Assembly (NCBI GenBank): GCA_015075325.1
Contig: JABTUP010000001.1
Span: forward strand, 186,001-250,000
DNA: 64,000 nucleotides
Direction: 5' to 3'
Source of the DNA: Flavobacteriales bacterium
GTDB lineage: Bacteria; Bacteroidota; Bacteroidia; Flavobacteriales_E; Vicingaceae
Of the stretch, positions 42,711-51,963 are shown piece by piece. Below the pieces are notes generated by a model. It was not told the DNA's origin. It did no database searches and saw only the letters and a program-made list of their open reading frames with translations. A program made the position numbers and the translations under genes. Each line of letters starts with the position of its first letter. Positions within the stretch are counted from its first letter, which is position 1.

Positions 42711-43580
42711 ATGAAAGTTTGTGGATTTACCATTATTAGAAACGCCATTAAATTTGATTACCCAGTAATTGAATCCATTACTTCCATTTTACCCATTTGC
42801 GACGAGTTTTTGGTTGCTGTTGGAAATTCTGATGATGAAACACTACAACTCATACAATCCATCAATTCACCAAAAATTAAAATTATTGAAACCGTTTGGG
42901 ACGACAGTTTACGAGAAGGAGGAAAAGTATTAGCTAACGAAACCAATAAAGCATTCGATGCCATTTCGAAAGATTTTGATTGGTGTTTTTACATACAAAG
43001 CGATGAAGTGGTTAATGAAAACGACCACAAAACAATAATTGATGCCATGAAACAATACCAAAACTCAACTGAAGTAGATGGATTATTGTTTAATTATATT
43101 CATTTTTATGGTTCGTACGATTATGTAGGTGTTTCTAGAAGATGGTATCGAAAAGAAATTCGTATCATCAAAAACAATAAAATCATTCGTTCATACAAAG
43201 ATGCCCAAGGTTTTAGAAAAAACAATGATAAACTTGCTGTAAAACAAATAAATGCAACAATTTATCACTACGGCTGGGTAAAACATCCAAAATTTCAACA
43301 AGCCAAACAACAAAGTTTTAATAAAATGTGGCACGACGATAATTGGATGAAAGAACATGTTGCAGATGTTGATGAATTTGATTATTCAAGAGTAGATTTG
43401 CTCACAAAATTTAATGGAAATCATCCAGAAGTAATGAAAAACCGAATTGAAAAAATGAATTGGAAATTCTCATTCGACCCCACTCAAATTAAACTTCCGT
43501 TAAAACTTAAATTAACTCACTTTATTGAAAAAACTACTGGAAAACGAATTGGCGAATACAAAAACTATCGTATCATTTAA
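42711..43580 (+). CDS. Glycosyltransferase family 2-like protein
   Basis: A 289-residue GT-A-fold protein. The N-terminus reads VCGFTIIRNAIKFDYPVIES, followed by DEFLVAVGNSDDETLQLI and the acidic pair in CFYIQSDEVVNEND, the usual place of the DxD-like metal-sugar site. A C-terminal stretch with KMWHDDNWMKEHV follows. It probably transfers a sugar to a cell-surface glycan; acceptor and donor are unknown. It starts 36 nt after rel but no other glycan genes adjoin. Confidence 0.75.
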   Translation: MKVCGFTIIRNAIKFDYPVIESITSILPICDEFLVAVGNSDDETLQLIQSINSPKIKIIETVWDDSLREGGKVLANETNKAFDAISKDFDWCFYIQSDEVVNENDHKTIIDAMKQYQNSTEVDGLLFNYIHFYGSYDYVGVSRRWYRKEIRIIKNNKIIRSYKDAQGFRKNNDKLAVKQINATIYHYGWVKHPKFQQAKQQSFNKMWHDDNWMKEHVADVDEFDYSRVDLLTKFNGNHPEVMKNRIEKMNWKFSFDPTQIKLPLKLKLTHFIEKTTGKRIGEYKNYRII

Positions 43581-43615
43581 ATAATTATTACTTTTAAATC
43601 AAAAAACTTAAAACC

Positions 43616-44065
43616 ATGCTTAAAAAATTAACCTTCGTTTGCATCCTTGCTTTTACTGTATATTCATGTGCTTCAGATACTACTGTTGAAGCTGAATTAA
43701 CTGACTCAACTGCGGTTGTTGTTGACGACCCCAACGCAGAATTTACAGCTGCCGACACCAGTTCAACAGGTGTTTACCAAGAAGAGGTTGACGATTCGAA
43801 AGAAATGACTTTGCAAGAAGCCATGAAGGCAAATAATGCAGAACCAAAAGTGGAAGAAGGAGGAATGTCGTTTTGCGATTGTGTTAAAAAACAACAAAAA
43901 TTAGAAAAAATAGTATTAGAATCGGAAGATGAAGCCGAATCTGACAAAGCATTGGAAGAACTTAATGCTATGAAAACGGGCGAATGTAAAATTTTGTTTG
44001 AAGGAAATCAATCAACATTAGAGGCAAAACAAGCACACGAAAAGAAAGTAAAAGCTTGTAAATAA
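43616..44065 (+). CDS. Small lipoprotein of unknown function
   Basis: A 149-residue protein with a lipoprotein signal: LTFVCILAFTVYSCASD, where the lipobox cysteine is residue 18. The mature N-terminus is acidic and Ser/Thr-rich, probably disordered (ELTDSTAVVVDDPNAEF). The C-terminal half carries the cysteine pattern FCDCVKKQQKLEK, TGECKILF and VKACK in a helical context. No family was recognised. It lies just upstream of the chaperone-like cluster, with a 155-bp gap. Confidence 0.65.
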   Translation: MLKKLTFVCILAFTVYSCASDTTVEAELTDSTAVVVDDPNAEFTAADTSSTGVYQEEVDDSKEMTLQEAMKANNAEPKVEEGGMSFCDCVKKQQKLEKIVLESEDEAESDKALEELNAMKTGECKILFEGNQSTLEAKQAHEKKVKACK

Positions 44066-44220
44066 AATTATTACCATCGTGTTAAATTAAAAACAGAACT
44101 TAAAATTTAAAAAAAGTCTAGTAAAATCAACTAAAAAGAAACTTTTTATTATCTCTTGCGTATTAGCAAAGTAATCAAAAAAACTTATATTAGCGGATAA
44201 CTTTTAAATTCAATATTTAA

Positions 44221-45120
44221 ATGAATAGATTTTTTACTTTTTTTACTTTTTATGTTCTAGTTTCATCAGTTGTTTTTGCTCAAACAGATTCTGCAATTAC
44301 AACATTACCTGACACTTCAAAAACGAATATTCAAAAAACTAGGAGTTCCAACGAAGATTTTCAAACTAAAGGAATTTCAGTTTCACCATCGCATTTTCAT
44401 TTAACTCAAAAACCAGGCGAAGTTAAAACATACAAAATATCTGTAAAAAACGATACTGAATCAGCAAAACAATTTAAAGTAAATATTTATGATTTTGACA
44501 TGAACGGTAAGGGTAAAAGTAGTTTTATTCAACCCGGTCAAGGTAAATTTTCGTTATCAAGATGGTTAAATATTTCACCCACATTTATAGAAGTAAAACC
44601 TGGAGAAAAGAAAGAAGTAAAATTTACGGTAAGCGTTCCAAATGATGAAAAAGGAAATAAATCGGCTTGGAGCATAATAATGATAGAACAAGAAGAACCA
44701 AGAAAAACATTAGAACCAGCATCAAAATCAGAAAATACAGTTGCTCTAGGAGTTATTCCAACATTTGCTTTCGGTGTTTTTATATATCAAAACCCTCCAA
44801 ATGTTGTTACTAATAATGTCGAAATTACCAACTTCCAATTTCTAGAAAAAGATACTACAAAATCAATTGTTATTGAAGCGGCTAATAAAGGAGATGGAAT
44901 AGCATATTGCACATCTTATATCGACTTAACAAACCTTTCTAACGGTAAACAACAACGTGTTACAGTAAAAAAGTTCACCATTTTACCCGAACTAGTACGC
45001 GACTTTACTTTTATTCTGCCCAACTATTTAGAAAAGGGTAAATACCTGGCTATTGGTGTATTAGATTATGAAAATTCAGAAGAAATACAAGCAGCCAAAC
45101 TCAATTTTGAAATTAAATAA
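44221..45120 (+). CDS. Periplasmic chaperone-like Ig-fold protein (DUF916/fimbrial chaperone type)
   Basis: A 299-residue exported protein with a signal peptide (FYVLVSSVVFAQ). After a linker, two Ig-like beta-sandwiches are suggested: the first with ISVSPSHFHLTQKPGEVKTY, VKNDTESAKQFKVNIYDFD and IEVKPGEKKEVKFTVSVP, the second from about residue 190. The pattern P-GE-K-Y-I-V-N resembles fimbrial chaperones and the peptidoglycan-binding DUF916 domain of WxL proteins. It opens a cluster with two small exported beta-proteins and a large outer-membrane protein, so a subunit-binding chaperone role is inferred. Confidence 0.6.
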   Translation: MNRFFTFFTFYVLVSSVVFAQTDSAITTLPDTSKTNIQKTRSSNEDFQTKGISVSPSHFHLTQKPGEVKTYKISVKNDTESAKQFKVNIYDFDMNGKGKSSFIQPGQGKFSLSRWLNISPTFIEVKPGEKKEVKFTVSVPNDEKGNKSAWSIIMIEQEEPRKTLEPASKSENTVALGVIPTFAFGVFIYQNPPNVVTNNVEITNFQFLEKDTTKSIVIEAANKGDGIAYCTSYIDLTNLSNGKQQRVTVKKFTILPELVRDFTFILPNYLEKGKYLAIGVLDYENSEEIQAAKLNFEIK

Positions 45121-45164
45121 CCATTATAAATTAAAAATCAATTATTAACCAAAATCAAACAATT

Positions 45165-45947
45165 ATGAAAAAACTATCTTATTTGTGCGGTGCTTTATTA
45201 ATATTAGGCTCTGCAAGTAGTTTAAAAGCACAGTTAATCGATGAAAAAGATGTTACTGTGACAATGGATCTTCAGCCTGTTTTGCAGCTGGATATGACTA
45301 CACCAGATCAAATCGAATTTGTATTCGATGAAATTAATGAGTACTATGCTGGTATTACTAAGTATGGTGCTACAGTTTTAAGAGTTAGCTCAACAGTTAG
45401 CTGGGATTTATACGCTGTTGGTCGTTCAACAGGTACTAATGGTCCTGAGTTTTGGGATCAACAAATTGAATACGGTAACAACAACCCGAATGCAATTCCA
45501 GATTTACCTTTAAGCTTATTAGAATTACGTCAAGCACAACCAAATAACGGTGCTGCTGCTGCTGCTGGTTTGTTTGCAGATTATTCTCAAGCATTTTCTC
45601 CAGCAACAGCTCCTAGTGCAGGAAACAGCTTGTATGTAAATGGTGGTACTAATACACCTCCAACAACTAACGACAAGTACATTGGCGGTCACGCAGGTAC
45701 TTCGGGTGTACCTGGGCAAGATTTCTTACCAGGAGGTAGTTACTTAACTCAAACAGGTGTAACTTCTGATTATTTTTATGTAATCGACTACAGAATTTTA
45801 CCTGGTTTACCTGCAATTTTCCCAAATGCAGCAGACGCTGATGGTGCTACTTTTGAGGATTTAATAACTGTTAATGGTGCTGGAGCTTATGCTGAGCCAG
45901 GTGTTTACACCATGTATGTTCAATACATTTTATTAGAAGACCAATAA
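45165..45947 (+). CDS. Exported beta-rich protein, candidate major fibre subunit
   Basis: A 260-residue exported protein (signal ALLILGSASSLKAQ). The mature part starts EKDVTVTMDLQPVLQLDM and has a long Gly/Asn/Pro/Ala-rich central region (NPNAIPDLPLSLLELRQAQP, NGAAAAAGLFADYSQAFSP). The end, AEPGVYTMYVQYILLEDQ, matches in pattern the end of the next exported protein and recalls the last strand of spore-coat-U and archaic pilus subunits. Codon choice is markedly less AT-rich than in its neighbours, suggesting high expression. A strong stem-loop follows. Subunit role is inference. Confidence 0.55.
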   Translation: MKKLSYLCGALLILGSASSLKAQLIDEKDVTVTMDLQPVLQLDMTTPDQIEFVFDEINEYYAGITKYGATVLRVSSTVSWDLYAVGRSTGTNGPEFWDQQIEYGNNNPNAIPDLPLSLLELRQAQPNNGAAAAAGLFADYSQAFSPATAPSAGNSLYVNGGTNTPPTTNDKYIGGHAGTSGVPGQDFLPGGSYLTQTGVTSDYFYVIDYRILPGLPAIFPNAADADGATFEDLITVNGAGAYAEPGVYTMYVQYILLEDQ

Positions 45948-45967
45948 AATAGGCAAGCAATTATTTT

Positions 45968-46000
45968 AAAGGATGTGTTTGTTTTTCAAACACATCCTTT
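45968..46000 (+). other. Intercistronic stem-loop between the two candidate subunits
   Basis: A perfect 14-bp stem AAAGGATGTGTTTG/CAAACACATCCTTT with loop TTTTT. No T-run follows on the plus strand, so it looks like an mRNA-protecting hairpin or weak attenuator. Confidence 0.7.
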
Positions 46001-46015
46001 AATAATTCTATAAAA

Positions 46016-46630
46016 ATGATTTCTAAAGCAACTTTATTTTCATTTCTATTTCTTATAGCTTCAAATGTTATTGAAGCTCAAATTCATTGTGGATTAGTAG
46101 AAATTACTCCAAACACTTCTGTTAATGCACTGATGACATTTGATAATTTTACCAGCTACAATGGAGGAATGATTATAAATAGTGTAGCTAAAATTAGAAT
46201 AAAAGTAGAAGACCAAGCTATTCCAGACCCACTTTGTTCTTGGAGTTTAATAATGACCATAGATAACAATCCAGGAGGAGGAACTCCTGCCAATGAATGG
46301 GAAGAATTAAATCAATACGGAAGTGGATTAGGAACAAACCCTCCTATTGATGTTTTAGAAATTAAAGTTAGAAATTCATGTACAACATCTCCTATTGATG
46401 GTGTTTTTCAAACATTTAATAACCATGGAGATATAATTGACATCATTGCTCCTATGCTACCAATTACCCCAGCTGGTAGTTGTGGATTAAATGTTAATGG
46501 GCCTGGAAGCTTTTTATCAAATTACGATGAGTTTAATTTTGATATCGATATTAGGGTTAAACCAAACTTTAGTTATAATCCAGGTATTTATCAGCTAAAT
46601 ATAAGATTTCATTTAGAAGAAAATCCTTAG
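46016..46630 (+). CDS. Exported beta-rich protein, candidate minor fibre subunit
   Basis: A 204-residue exported protein (signal ATLFSFLFLIASNVIEAQ). Mature sequence starts IHCGLVEITPNTSVNALMTF and has cysteines at CGLV, DPLCSW, NSCTTS and SCGLN that could pair. It ends YNPGIYQLNIRFHLEENP, the same PG-V/I-Y plus alternating strand plus LE-D/E ending as the preceding protein. Length and fold suggest a single beta-sandwich. It is followed 6 nt later by the usher-like gene. Role as minor or tip subunit is inferred from position. Confidence 0.55.
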   Translation: MISKATLFSFLFLIASNVIEAQIHCGLVEITPNTSVNALMTFDNFTSYNGGMIINSVAKIRIKVEDQAIPDPLCSWSLIMTIDNNPGGGTPANEWEELNQYGSGLGTNPPIDVLEIKVRNSCTTSPIDGVFQTFNNHGDIIDIIAPMLPITPAGSCGLNVNGPGSFLSNYDEFNFDIDIRVKPNFSYNPGIYQLNIRFHLEENP

Positions 46631-46636
46631 TGTAGC

Positions 46637-49600
46637 TTGAATAATAAAACACATACTCACTTTATAAGAATAGCATTAGTTCTTGCTCTGAACTTGTGCT
46701 TTTTAGGCATAAGTTATACTCAAAACGATTCCATTTTAGGTTCTCCAATTGAAGATTTATTGGGTAAAGACTCTCTACTCAACACTCCATCTCAACCATT
46801 AAATAAAACCGATACTGCAAACAATAATTCTGTATTAGAAGGCGGAGAAACCGATTTACTGTTAACAGGATTTAATTCCAAAAATATTGAATTAAAACAA
46901 GGAGAAATTATTTCCAATGTTTTAAAAGTATATAATAATTCAAGAGAAAATATAAAGTTTACACTCGATTTAATTTATCCAGGAAGTTGGCAACAACTAA
47001 ATGATGCTTCAACCGAATACGAAGCTATTGTTGGCGACACCATTTACATTCCTATTGTTTTAATTCCGAATAAATTAATTAATGGAAACACAGAGGTTAT
47101 TATCAATGCATTTTTAATTAACCTCGATAAACAACAAATTGCAAATAATTATTTCAACCTTCGAACCAAGAAAAAAATTTCATGGGATGTGCAAGTTGAA
47201 CCTTCAAATACATTCTATTTTAAAAACGGTGAAACAACCAAAGATTTTGTTTACCGAATTGAAAATACAGGAAACTATAAACAAGATATATTTGTTAATT
47301 ACTCTACTCTTAGAGGAGATTTAATGTTGAATGATACAAACGACTTAATAATTAAAAATCCAAACTTTACCATGAGTTTGGAAAGTCATGAAGATACCAC
47401 ATTAAAATATAGAGCATCAATAATTACCGATAGAGAAAGAAATTTTAGAAAAATTCCAATCAACACCTATATTCCAAACACCAATTTATATTATAAAAAA
47501 TACAGTTTATATGTAAACAGTAGCGAGCCAAAAGGTGTTGACGAAACTACCTTTAAAAAGGGGAATAAAGTTGATTTTGTAAAGTTGCCAAACGAAACAA
47601 AAGTAGAAGAATTTGGTTACCCTCACCTTCCTTTAATTGTTGAGGCTACTGCACAAAATCTATTAGATGTAAATTCGTTTATGTCGCTTAACATGCGTGG
47701 TTTTAAGCAATTGAATCAAAGAGCAAGTTTATCGTATTTCGCACAACTCAACTACAACCAAAATTATTACACAAACAATTTCTTAACTAATTCACCATGG
47801 TATGTTGGTTATTTCGATCACAACAAAACAATAGAGGTAGGACAAATTAGCGGAAATGTTATTGGAATTACAGGTTATGGAAAAGGAATTAAAGCTTCAT
47901 ATTCCTATTTACAAAAACATAAAACAGGTGTGTTTTATGTAAAATCTCCAGGCTTTTTTGGTCAGGTTAGAACAGAGTCGTATGGATTATTTCATACCTA
48001 CACTCACAACGAATATTTTAATGTAACAGGTAAGTTTGGCAGACAAACCTCATACATTAGCAACAAATCAATTAACTCGTTTTCGCTTTTACCAAATTTC
48101 AATATTCAACGTAGGCATTTTTTTAGTTTTGTTGGAGCGTTAACTGCTCGTGAAGATTATAATCCAACCACTTCTAACAAACCTTTTTATGGTTATTTAA
48201 TTGGTGGTAATTATTCCAGTCAGTTTTTAGAAAAAAAATTACGAGTAAATTTAGGTAGTAGATTTAACGATAGAAATTTTAGTACAGGTGCATTTCAACG
48301 GTTTAGTATTAATCATAGAACAAGTTACAACATTAATGATAAATGGGACACCTATTTATCTAACAATTATCAAAATCTTCAAACCTATAATACGTTTACT
48401 AATTTACCAGGATTTAAACAAGAAATGTTGTTTAACAATTTGGTTTTTTCTACAAGAACAAACAGAGGTTCTTATCAACCTGGTATTTATTACGATTACA
48501 GAGATTATTTAGCAAACAGAATCCATGCTAGAGGTATTACTTTTAGATACTCAACCTATAATTTTCTTCAAAATATGCTAGCATCGGCATTCATAAAAAC
48601 AGGTTATAGTTTACCTATTGATTTTGAAGAAAGAAAAAACTATTACACATTTGAATTTAGTTCACTTTTACGTTATAAGGTGTGGAATTTTTCAACTCGA
48701 TATAATTATGGAGCATTATCTACAACTGCTTTTCAAAACCAAAATTACAAAGGAATAACACCTCAAATGGTTCGATTATCTCTTCAAAATCAACATCAGT
48801 TTAAAAATAAACATTTGGTTCTTGAATCTAACTTGGTTTATAATTATTCAAATGTTTTTAAAACGCACAGCATTGGATTGTTTCCCGAAATTTTTTATTT
48901 CACCAATTCAGGATGGCGATTTAGCATAAGAGGTAATTATGCTATAAATACAAGCAACTATGGTTCGGTTTACTCTACCGACACATTGGTTATAGCAAGC
49001 TACGATGAGCGGGAAAGAGATTTTGTTCAAAATTTCACTCTAGGAGCAACCGTAAGAAAAGAGTTTGGTATTCCTATCCCATTTATTAAAAAAATGGCTG
49101 CTTCAGTTAATTTTATTTCTTTTTATGATATTAACGGAAATGGCTTTAAAGACAAAGACGAACCATCAATAGAAAATGTAGTGGTAAGAATGGGAGGTAA
49201 AGAAGTTTTAACCAACAACAAAGGAGAAGCCGATATTAAAAATATTCCAATGCAAACCTATCCTCTTTTTGTTAAGTCTTTAGACGATTTAACAGGATGG
49301 TTTCCAAACGCAAAAGATTCAATTCAAATTATTGCTAATGCTGTACATTACATTCCTTTTGTTAGAGGAGTTAAAGTTTATGGAGATGTTGTTTTAGATC
49401 GTCAAAAAATTGCTGTTGCCGATACTAGTAAACCGTTTGATTTATCAAGAATAAAAATTACTGCAACCAACGGACAAACCTTTAATACACTTACCGATAT
49501 CAAAGGTAAATTTGAATTTTATATGCCAAATGGTGATTACATCATAACCATGGATGAGAGTATTTTAGGAAATAAGTATAAACTAACAAGAAACAATATT

Positions 49601-49705
49601 CCTATTACATTAAAAAACACTCAAGACGGTGTTTATGTTTCGTTTTACATCATAGAAAACAGAAAAAAAGTAGTTGTAAAAGAATTTGGAACGCCTAATG
49701 AATGA
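46637..49705 (+). CDS. Large usher-like outer-membrane protein
   Basis: A 1022-residue exported protein. The start is TTG, 6 nt after the previous stop, fixed by the signal peptide IALVLALNLCFLGISYTQ with no in-frame ATG before it. Residues 50-300 are Ig-like (NIELKQGEIISNVLKVYNNS). Residues about 320-840 show dense aromatic alternation (FMSLNMRGFKQLNQRASLSY) expected for a 20-plus-stranded barrel. An SdrD-B-like domain (SFYDINGNGFKDKDEPSIEN) and a carboxypeptidase-regulatory-like domain end it. The domain order resembles a pilus usher, though no usher family signature was confirmed. Confidence 0.6.
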   Translation: MNNKTHTHFIRIALVLALNLCFLGISYTQNDSILGSPIEDLLGKDSLLNTPSQPLNKTDTANNNSVLEGGETDLLLTGFNSKNIELKQGEIISNVLKVYNNSRENIKFTLDLIYPGSWQQLNDASTEYEAIVGDTIYIPIVLIPNKLINGNTEVIINAFLINLDKQQIANNYFNLRTKKKISWDVQVEPSNTFYFKNGETTKDFVYRIENTGNYKQDIFVNYSTLRGDLMLNDTNDLIIKNPNFTMSLESHEDTTLKYRASIITDRERNFRKIPINTYIPNTNLYYKKYSLYVNSSEPKGVDETTFKKGNKVDFVKLPNETKVEEFGYPHLPLIVEATAQNLLDVNSFMSLNMRGFKQLNQRASLSYFAQLNYNQNYYTNNFLTNSPWYVGYFDHNKTIEVGQISGNVIGITGYGKGIKASYSYLQKHKTGVFYVKSPGFFGQVRTESYGLFHTYTHNEYFNVTGKFGRQTSYISNKSINSFSLLPNFNIQRRHFFSFVGALTAREDYNPTTSNKPFYGYLIGGNYSSQFLEKKLRVNLGSRFNDRNFSTGAFQRFSINHRTSYNINDKWDTYLSNNYQNLQTYNTFTNLPGFKQEMLFNNLVFSTRTNRGSYQPGIYYDYRDYLANRIHARGITFRYSTYNFLQNMLASAFIKTGYSLPIDFEERKNYYTFEFSSLLRYKVWNFSTRYNYGALSTTAFQNQNYKGITPQMVRLSLQNQHQFKNKHLVLESNLVYNYSNVFKTHSIGLFPEIFYFTNSGWRFSIRGNYAINTSNYGSVYSTDTLVIASYDERERDFVQNFTLGATVRKEFGIPIPFIKKMAASVNFISFYDINGNGFKDKDEPSIENVVVRMGGKEVLTNNKGEADIKNIPMQTYPLFVKSLDDLTGWFPNAKDSIQIIANAVHYIPFVRGVKVYGDVVLDRQKIAVADTSKPFDLSRIKITATNGQTFNTLTDIKGKFEFYMPNGDYIITMDESILGNKYKLTRNNIPITLKNTQDGVYVSFYIIENRKKVVVKEFGTPNE

Positions 49706-49710
49706 GAAAA

Positions 49711-51141
49711 TTAATTTTTAAAAAATTCCTCATTAAAATTAACTAAGTAGAGTGTTTTTTTTGCTCTGGTAACTGCCGTGTACAACCATCTAAGGTATTC
49801 CATGTTTATCATTTCTTCGGTTAAATAACCCTGTTCAACAAAAACCACATCCCATTGCCCGCCTTGCGATTTATGGCAAGTAACAGCATTTGCAAATTTT
49901 ACTTGTAACGCTTGATAATATGGGTTTTTACGAATCAATTCGTTTCGTTTCTTTCGATTGGGCTCATAACTGTACTCTTCCGAAATGGCATCATACAATT
50001 CTCTAAAACGAGTTGATGAAAGTGATGGTGATTCTGCTAAAATACTTTCCAATAAAATTTTTACTTCCAAATCTTTTTCCTCAGGGTAATCGAGCATTCG
50101 AACTGTAACGGTTGCAAATCGAAACCCATATTGCTCCTCCTCTCCCCTAATTTTTAAAATCTCAATAATATCGCCATTAGCAATAAAACCAGCTTTAGAA
50201 GAACTATCTAACCAAAAATAGTTGTTTTTTACAACCATCATTAAATCACTCGAAGCAATTTCGTCTTCCAACCATTTTATTCTCGACCTAATTTGAAGAT
50301 TAAACAAATTTGCTCGTTTATTACTTCTGCAAATAACCATTACATTTTCATCTCCAAATTTGCCATAAGAAGTGTTTAACTCGTCTTCAAGATCTATTCC
50401 TGAAATAATTTTTACATCAATACCAGATGATTTGATATTAAAAAGAGGCAATTGATAATTTTTCTCCTGAATTTTTTGACGAAGTGATGTGGCTAACTTT
50501 AATATTCCGGAAGTTTTTTGTTGTCGAACAACTTCGTTTAACTCAAAAAAAATAAGATTTAAATAATAGGTTTTATACATAAAATCTTCGTCCAAAGCAG
50601 GACTTAAATCTGTTCCAACAGGAGGAAGCTGAGCTGTATCGCCAATTAAAATAAGTTTGCAGTTTTTCCCAGCAAAAACATAACTGAGTAAATCGTCTAA
50701 CAAACTTTTGGTTTCGCCCCAACTTGCCTGAGTTAAACCCGATCCATCACCAATCATTGAAGCTTCATCAACAATAAAAAGAGTGTTTTCAAATTTGTTT
50801 TCGTTTAACACAAAACGAGTGTAACCATCGCCACTGGTTTTTAACTGATAAATCATTTTATGTATAGTAAACGCAGTTTTATCAGAATAATTGGAGAGTA
50901 CTTTTGCTGCTCTACCCGTTGGGGCAAGCAAAACGGAACTAAAATTAAAATCGGGGAGTGTTTTTACCAAAGCACCAACAATGGAGGTTTTTCCAGTTCC
51001 TGCATAACCTTTTAATATAAAAGTACTTTTGGGAGTAGTAGAAAAAGTAAAATCGGTAAGTTCTCCAATAACTTTTTGCTGGTTTTTGGTTGGTTTAAAA
51101 CCAAAATATGAGAGTAGCGATTGATAAAACAGGTTGTGCAT
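49711..51141 (-). CDS. RecD-like superfamily 1 DNA helicase
   Basis: A 476-residue ATPase: Walker A FILKGYAGTGKTSIVGAL, motif Ia VLLAPTGRAAKVL, DEAS-type Walker B LFIVDEASMIGDGSG, motif III LILIGDTAQLPPVG, the UvrD_C_2 region VTCHKSQGGQWDVVFVE and motif VI WLYTAVTRAKKTLYLVN. This is the stand-alone RecD2-like type without RecBC genes near. It should unwind DNA 5' to 3' in repair or recombination. It ends 6 bases from the convergent usher-like gene. Confidence 0.9.
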   Translation of the reverse strand: MHNLFYQSLLSYFGFKPTKNQQKVIGELTDFTFSTTPKSTFILKGYAGTGKTSIVGALVKTLPDFNFSSVLLAPTGRAAKVLSNYSDKTAFTIHKMIYQLKTSGDGYTRFVLNENKFENTLFIVDEASMIGDGSGLTQASWGETKSLLDDLLSYVFAGKNCKLILIGDTAQLPPVGTDLSPALDEDFMYKTYYLNLIFFELNEVVRQQKTSGILKLATSLRQKIQEKNYQLPLFNIKSSGIDVKIISGIDLEDELNTSYGKFGDENVMVICRSNKRANLFNLQIRSRIKWLEDEIASSDLMMVVKNNYFWLDSSSKAGFIANGDIIEILKIRGEEEQYGFRFATVTVRMLDYPEEKDLEVKILLESILAESPSLSSTRFRELYDAISEEYSYEPNRKKRNELIRKNPYYQALQVKFANAVTCHKSQGGQWDVVFVEQGYLTEEMINMEYLRWLYTAVTRAKKTLYLVNFNEEFFKN

Positions 51142-51259
51142 AATGAAAAAACAGAGCCTAAAGTTACCGTTAATTATAAAAATTCAACCTAATATGAATT
51201 AATATAATTAATCGAATATTAATTTTTAATTAAGCGTTTTAATAGGATAAAAAAAATTG

Positions 51260-51267
51260 TAGATTTG
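51260..51267 (+). promoter_or_regulatory. -7 promoter element
   Basis: TAGATTTG matches TAnnTTTG, 32 nt before the ATG at 51300. Confidence 0.45.
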
Positions 51268-51299
51268 TGTACAATTAAAAAACAACTTAAACTAGACTT

Positions 51300-51896
51300 A
51301 TGAAATTAGTAATTCAACTTGTTCTTATTGTAGCTTCAGCCTTTATGGGTTATTTAATTTACGATAGCATTAACGGTAAAATTCAATTAGAAAAAGAAGT
51401 AAAAGAACGTAAATTAGTAGTTATTGAACGATTAGAGCAAGTTAAAGAAGCTCAAATTAATTACAAAAAAGTACGTGGCGAATATGCTAAATCGTTTGAG
51501 CAACTAAGAAATTTTTTATTAAACGATTCACTTATTGTGGTAAAAGCAATTGGAGTTGTGCCAGATAGTTTAATTGGACAAGAAGCAAAAGCATTAGCAA
51601 TGGGAATTATTGTTCGTGATACTAGCAAAATTGCTGTAAGAGAAGAATTATTTAAAGAAAATTTCCAACAAGTAGTTGATTCTTTAGATATTATTCCTTT
51701 TTCAGGTGGAACAAAATTTGGAATAAATGCAGGTGAAGTAGAAAAAGGTAAAGTAAAAGTAAAAGTATTTGAAGTTACTGCTCCTTATACCGAAATTTTT
51801 AAAGGTTTAAAAACAGATAACGAAGGTATTGATATGACTCAATCCATGATTCTTGGTTCAATGACTGAGCCTTCTATTAATGGTAACTGGGATTAA
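51300..51896 (+). CDS. Membrane-anchored protein of unknown function
   Basis: A 198-residue protein with one N-terminal transmembrane segment (VIQLVLIVASAFMGYLIY) followed by a predicted coiled coil (EKEVKERKLVVIERLEQVKEAQ) and a small C-terminal domain ending SMTEPSINGNWD. Such proteins recur in Bacteroidota next to DUF3822 and rsmD to my knowledge, but no function is known. A terminator separates it from DUF3822, so it forms its own transcript. Confidence 0.65.
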   Translation: MKLVIQLVLIVASAFMGYLIYDSINGKIQLEKEVKERKLVVIERLEQVKEAQINYKKVRGEYAKSFEQLRNFLLNDSLIVVKAIGVVPDSLIGQEAKALAMGIIVRDTSKIAVREELFKENFQQVVDSLDIIPFSGGTKFGINAGEVEKGKVKVKVFEVTAPYTEIFKGLKTDNEGIDMTQSMILGSMTEPSINGNWD

Positions 51897-51917
51897 TCGC
51901 TATAAAAAATGAATTTA

Positions 51918-51942
51918 AAAGGATATGAAATTCATATCCTTT
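51918..51942 (+). terminator. Intrinsic terminator
   Basis: A 12-bp perfect stem AAAGGATATGAA/TTCATATCCTTT with a one-base centre is followed by eight further T on the plus strand. Confidence 0.75.
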
Positions 51943-51963
51943 TTTTTTAATTAAAAACTAGAA

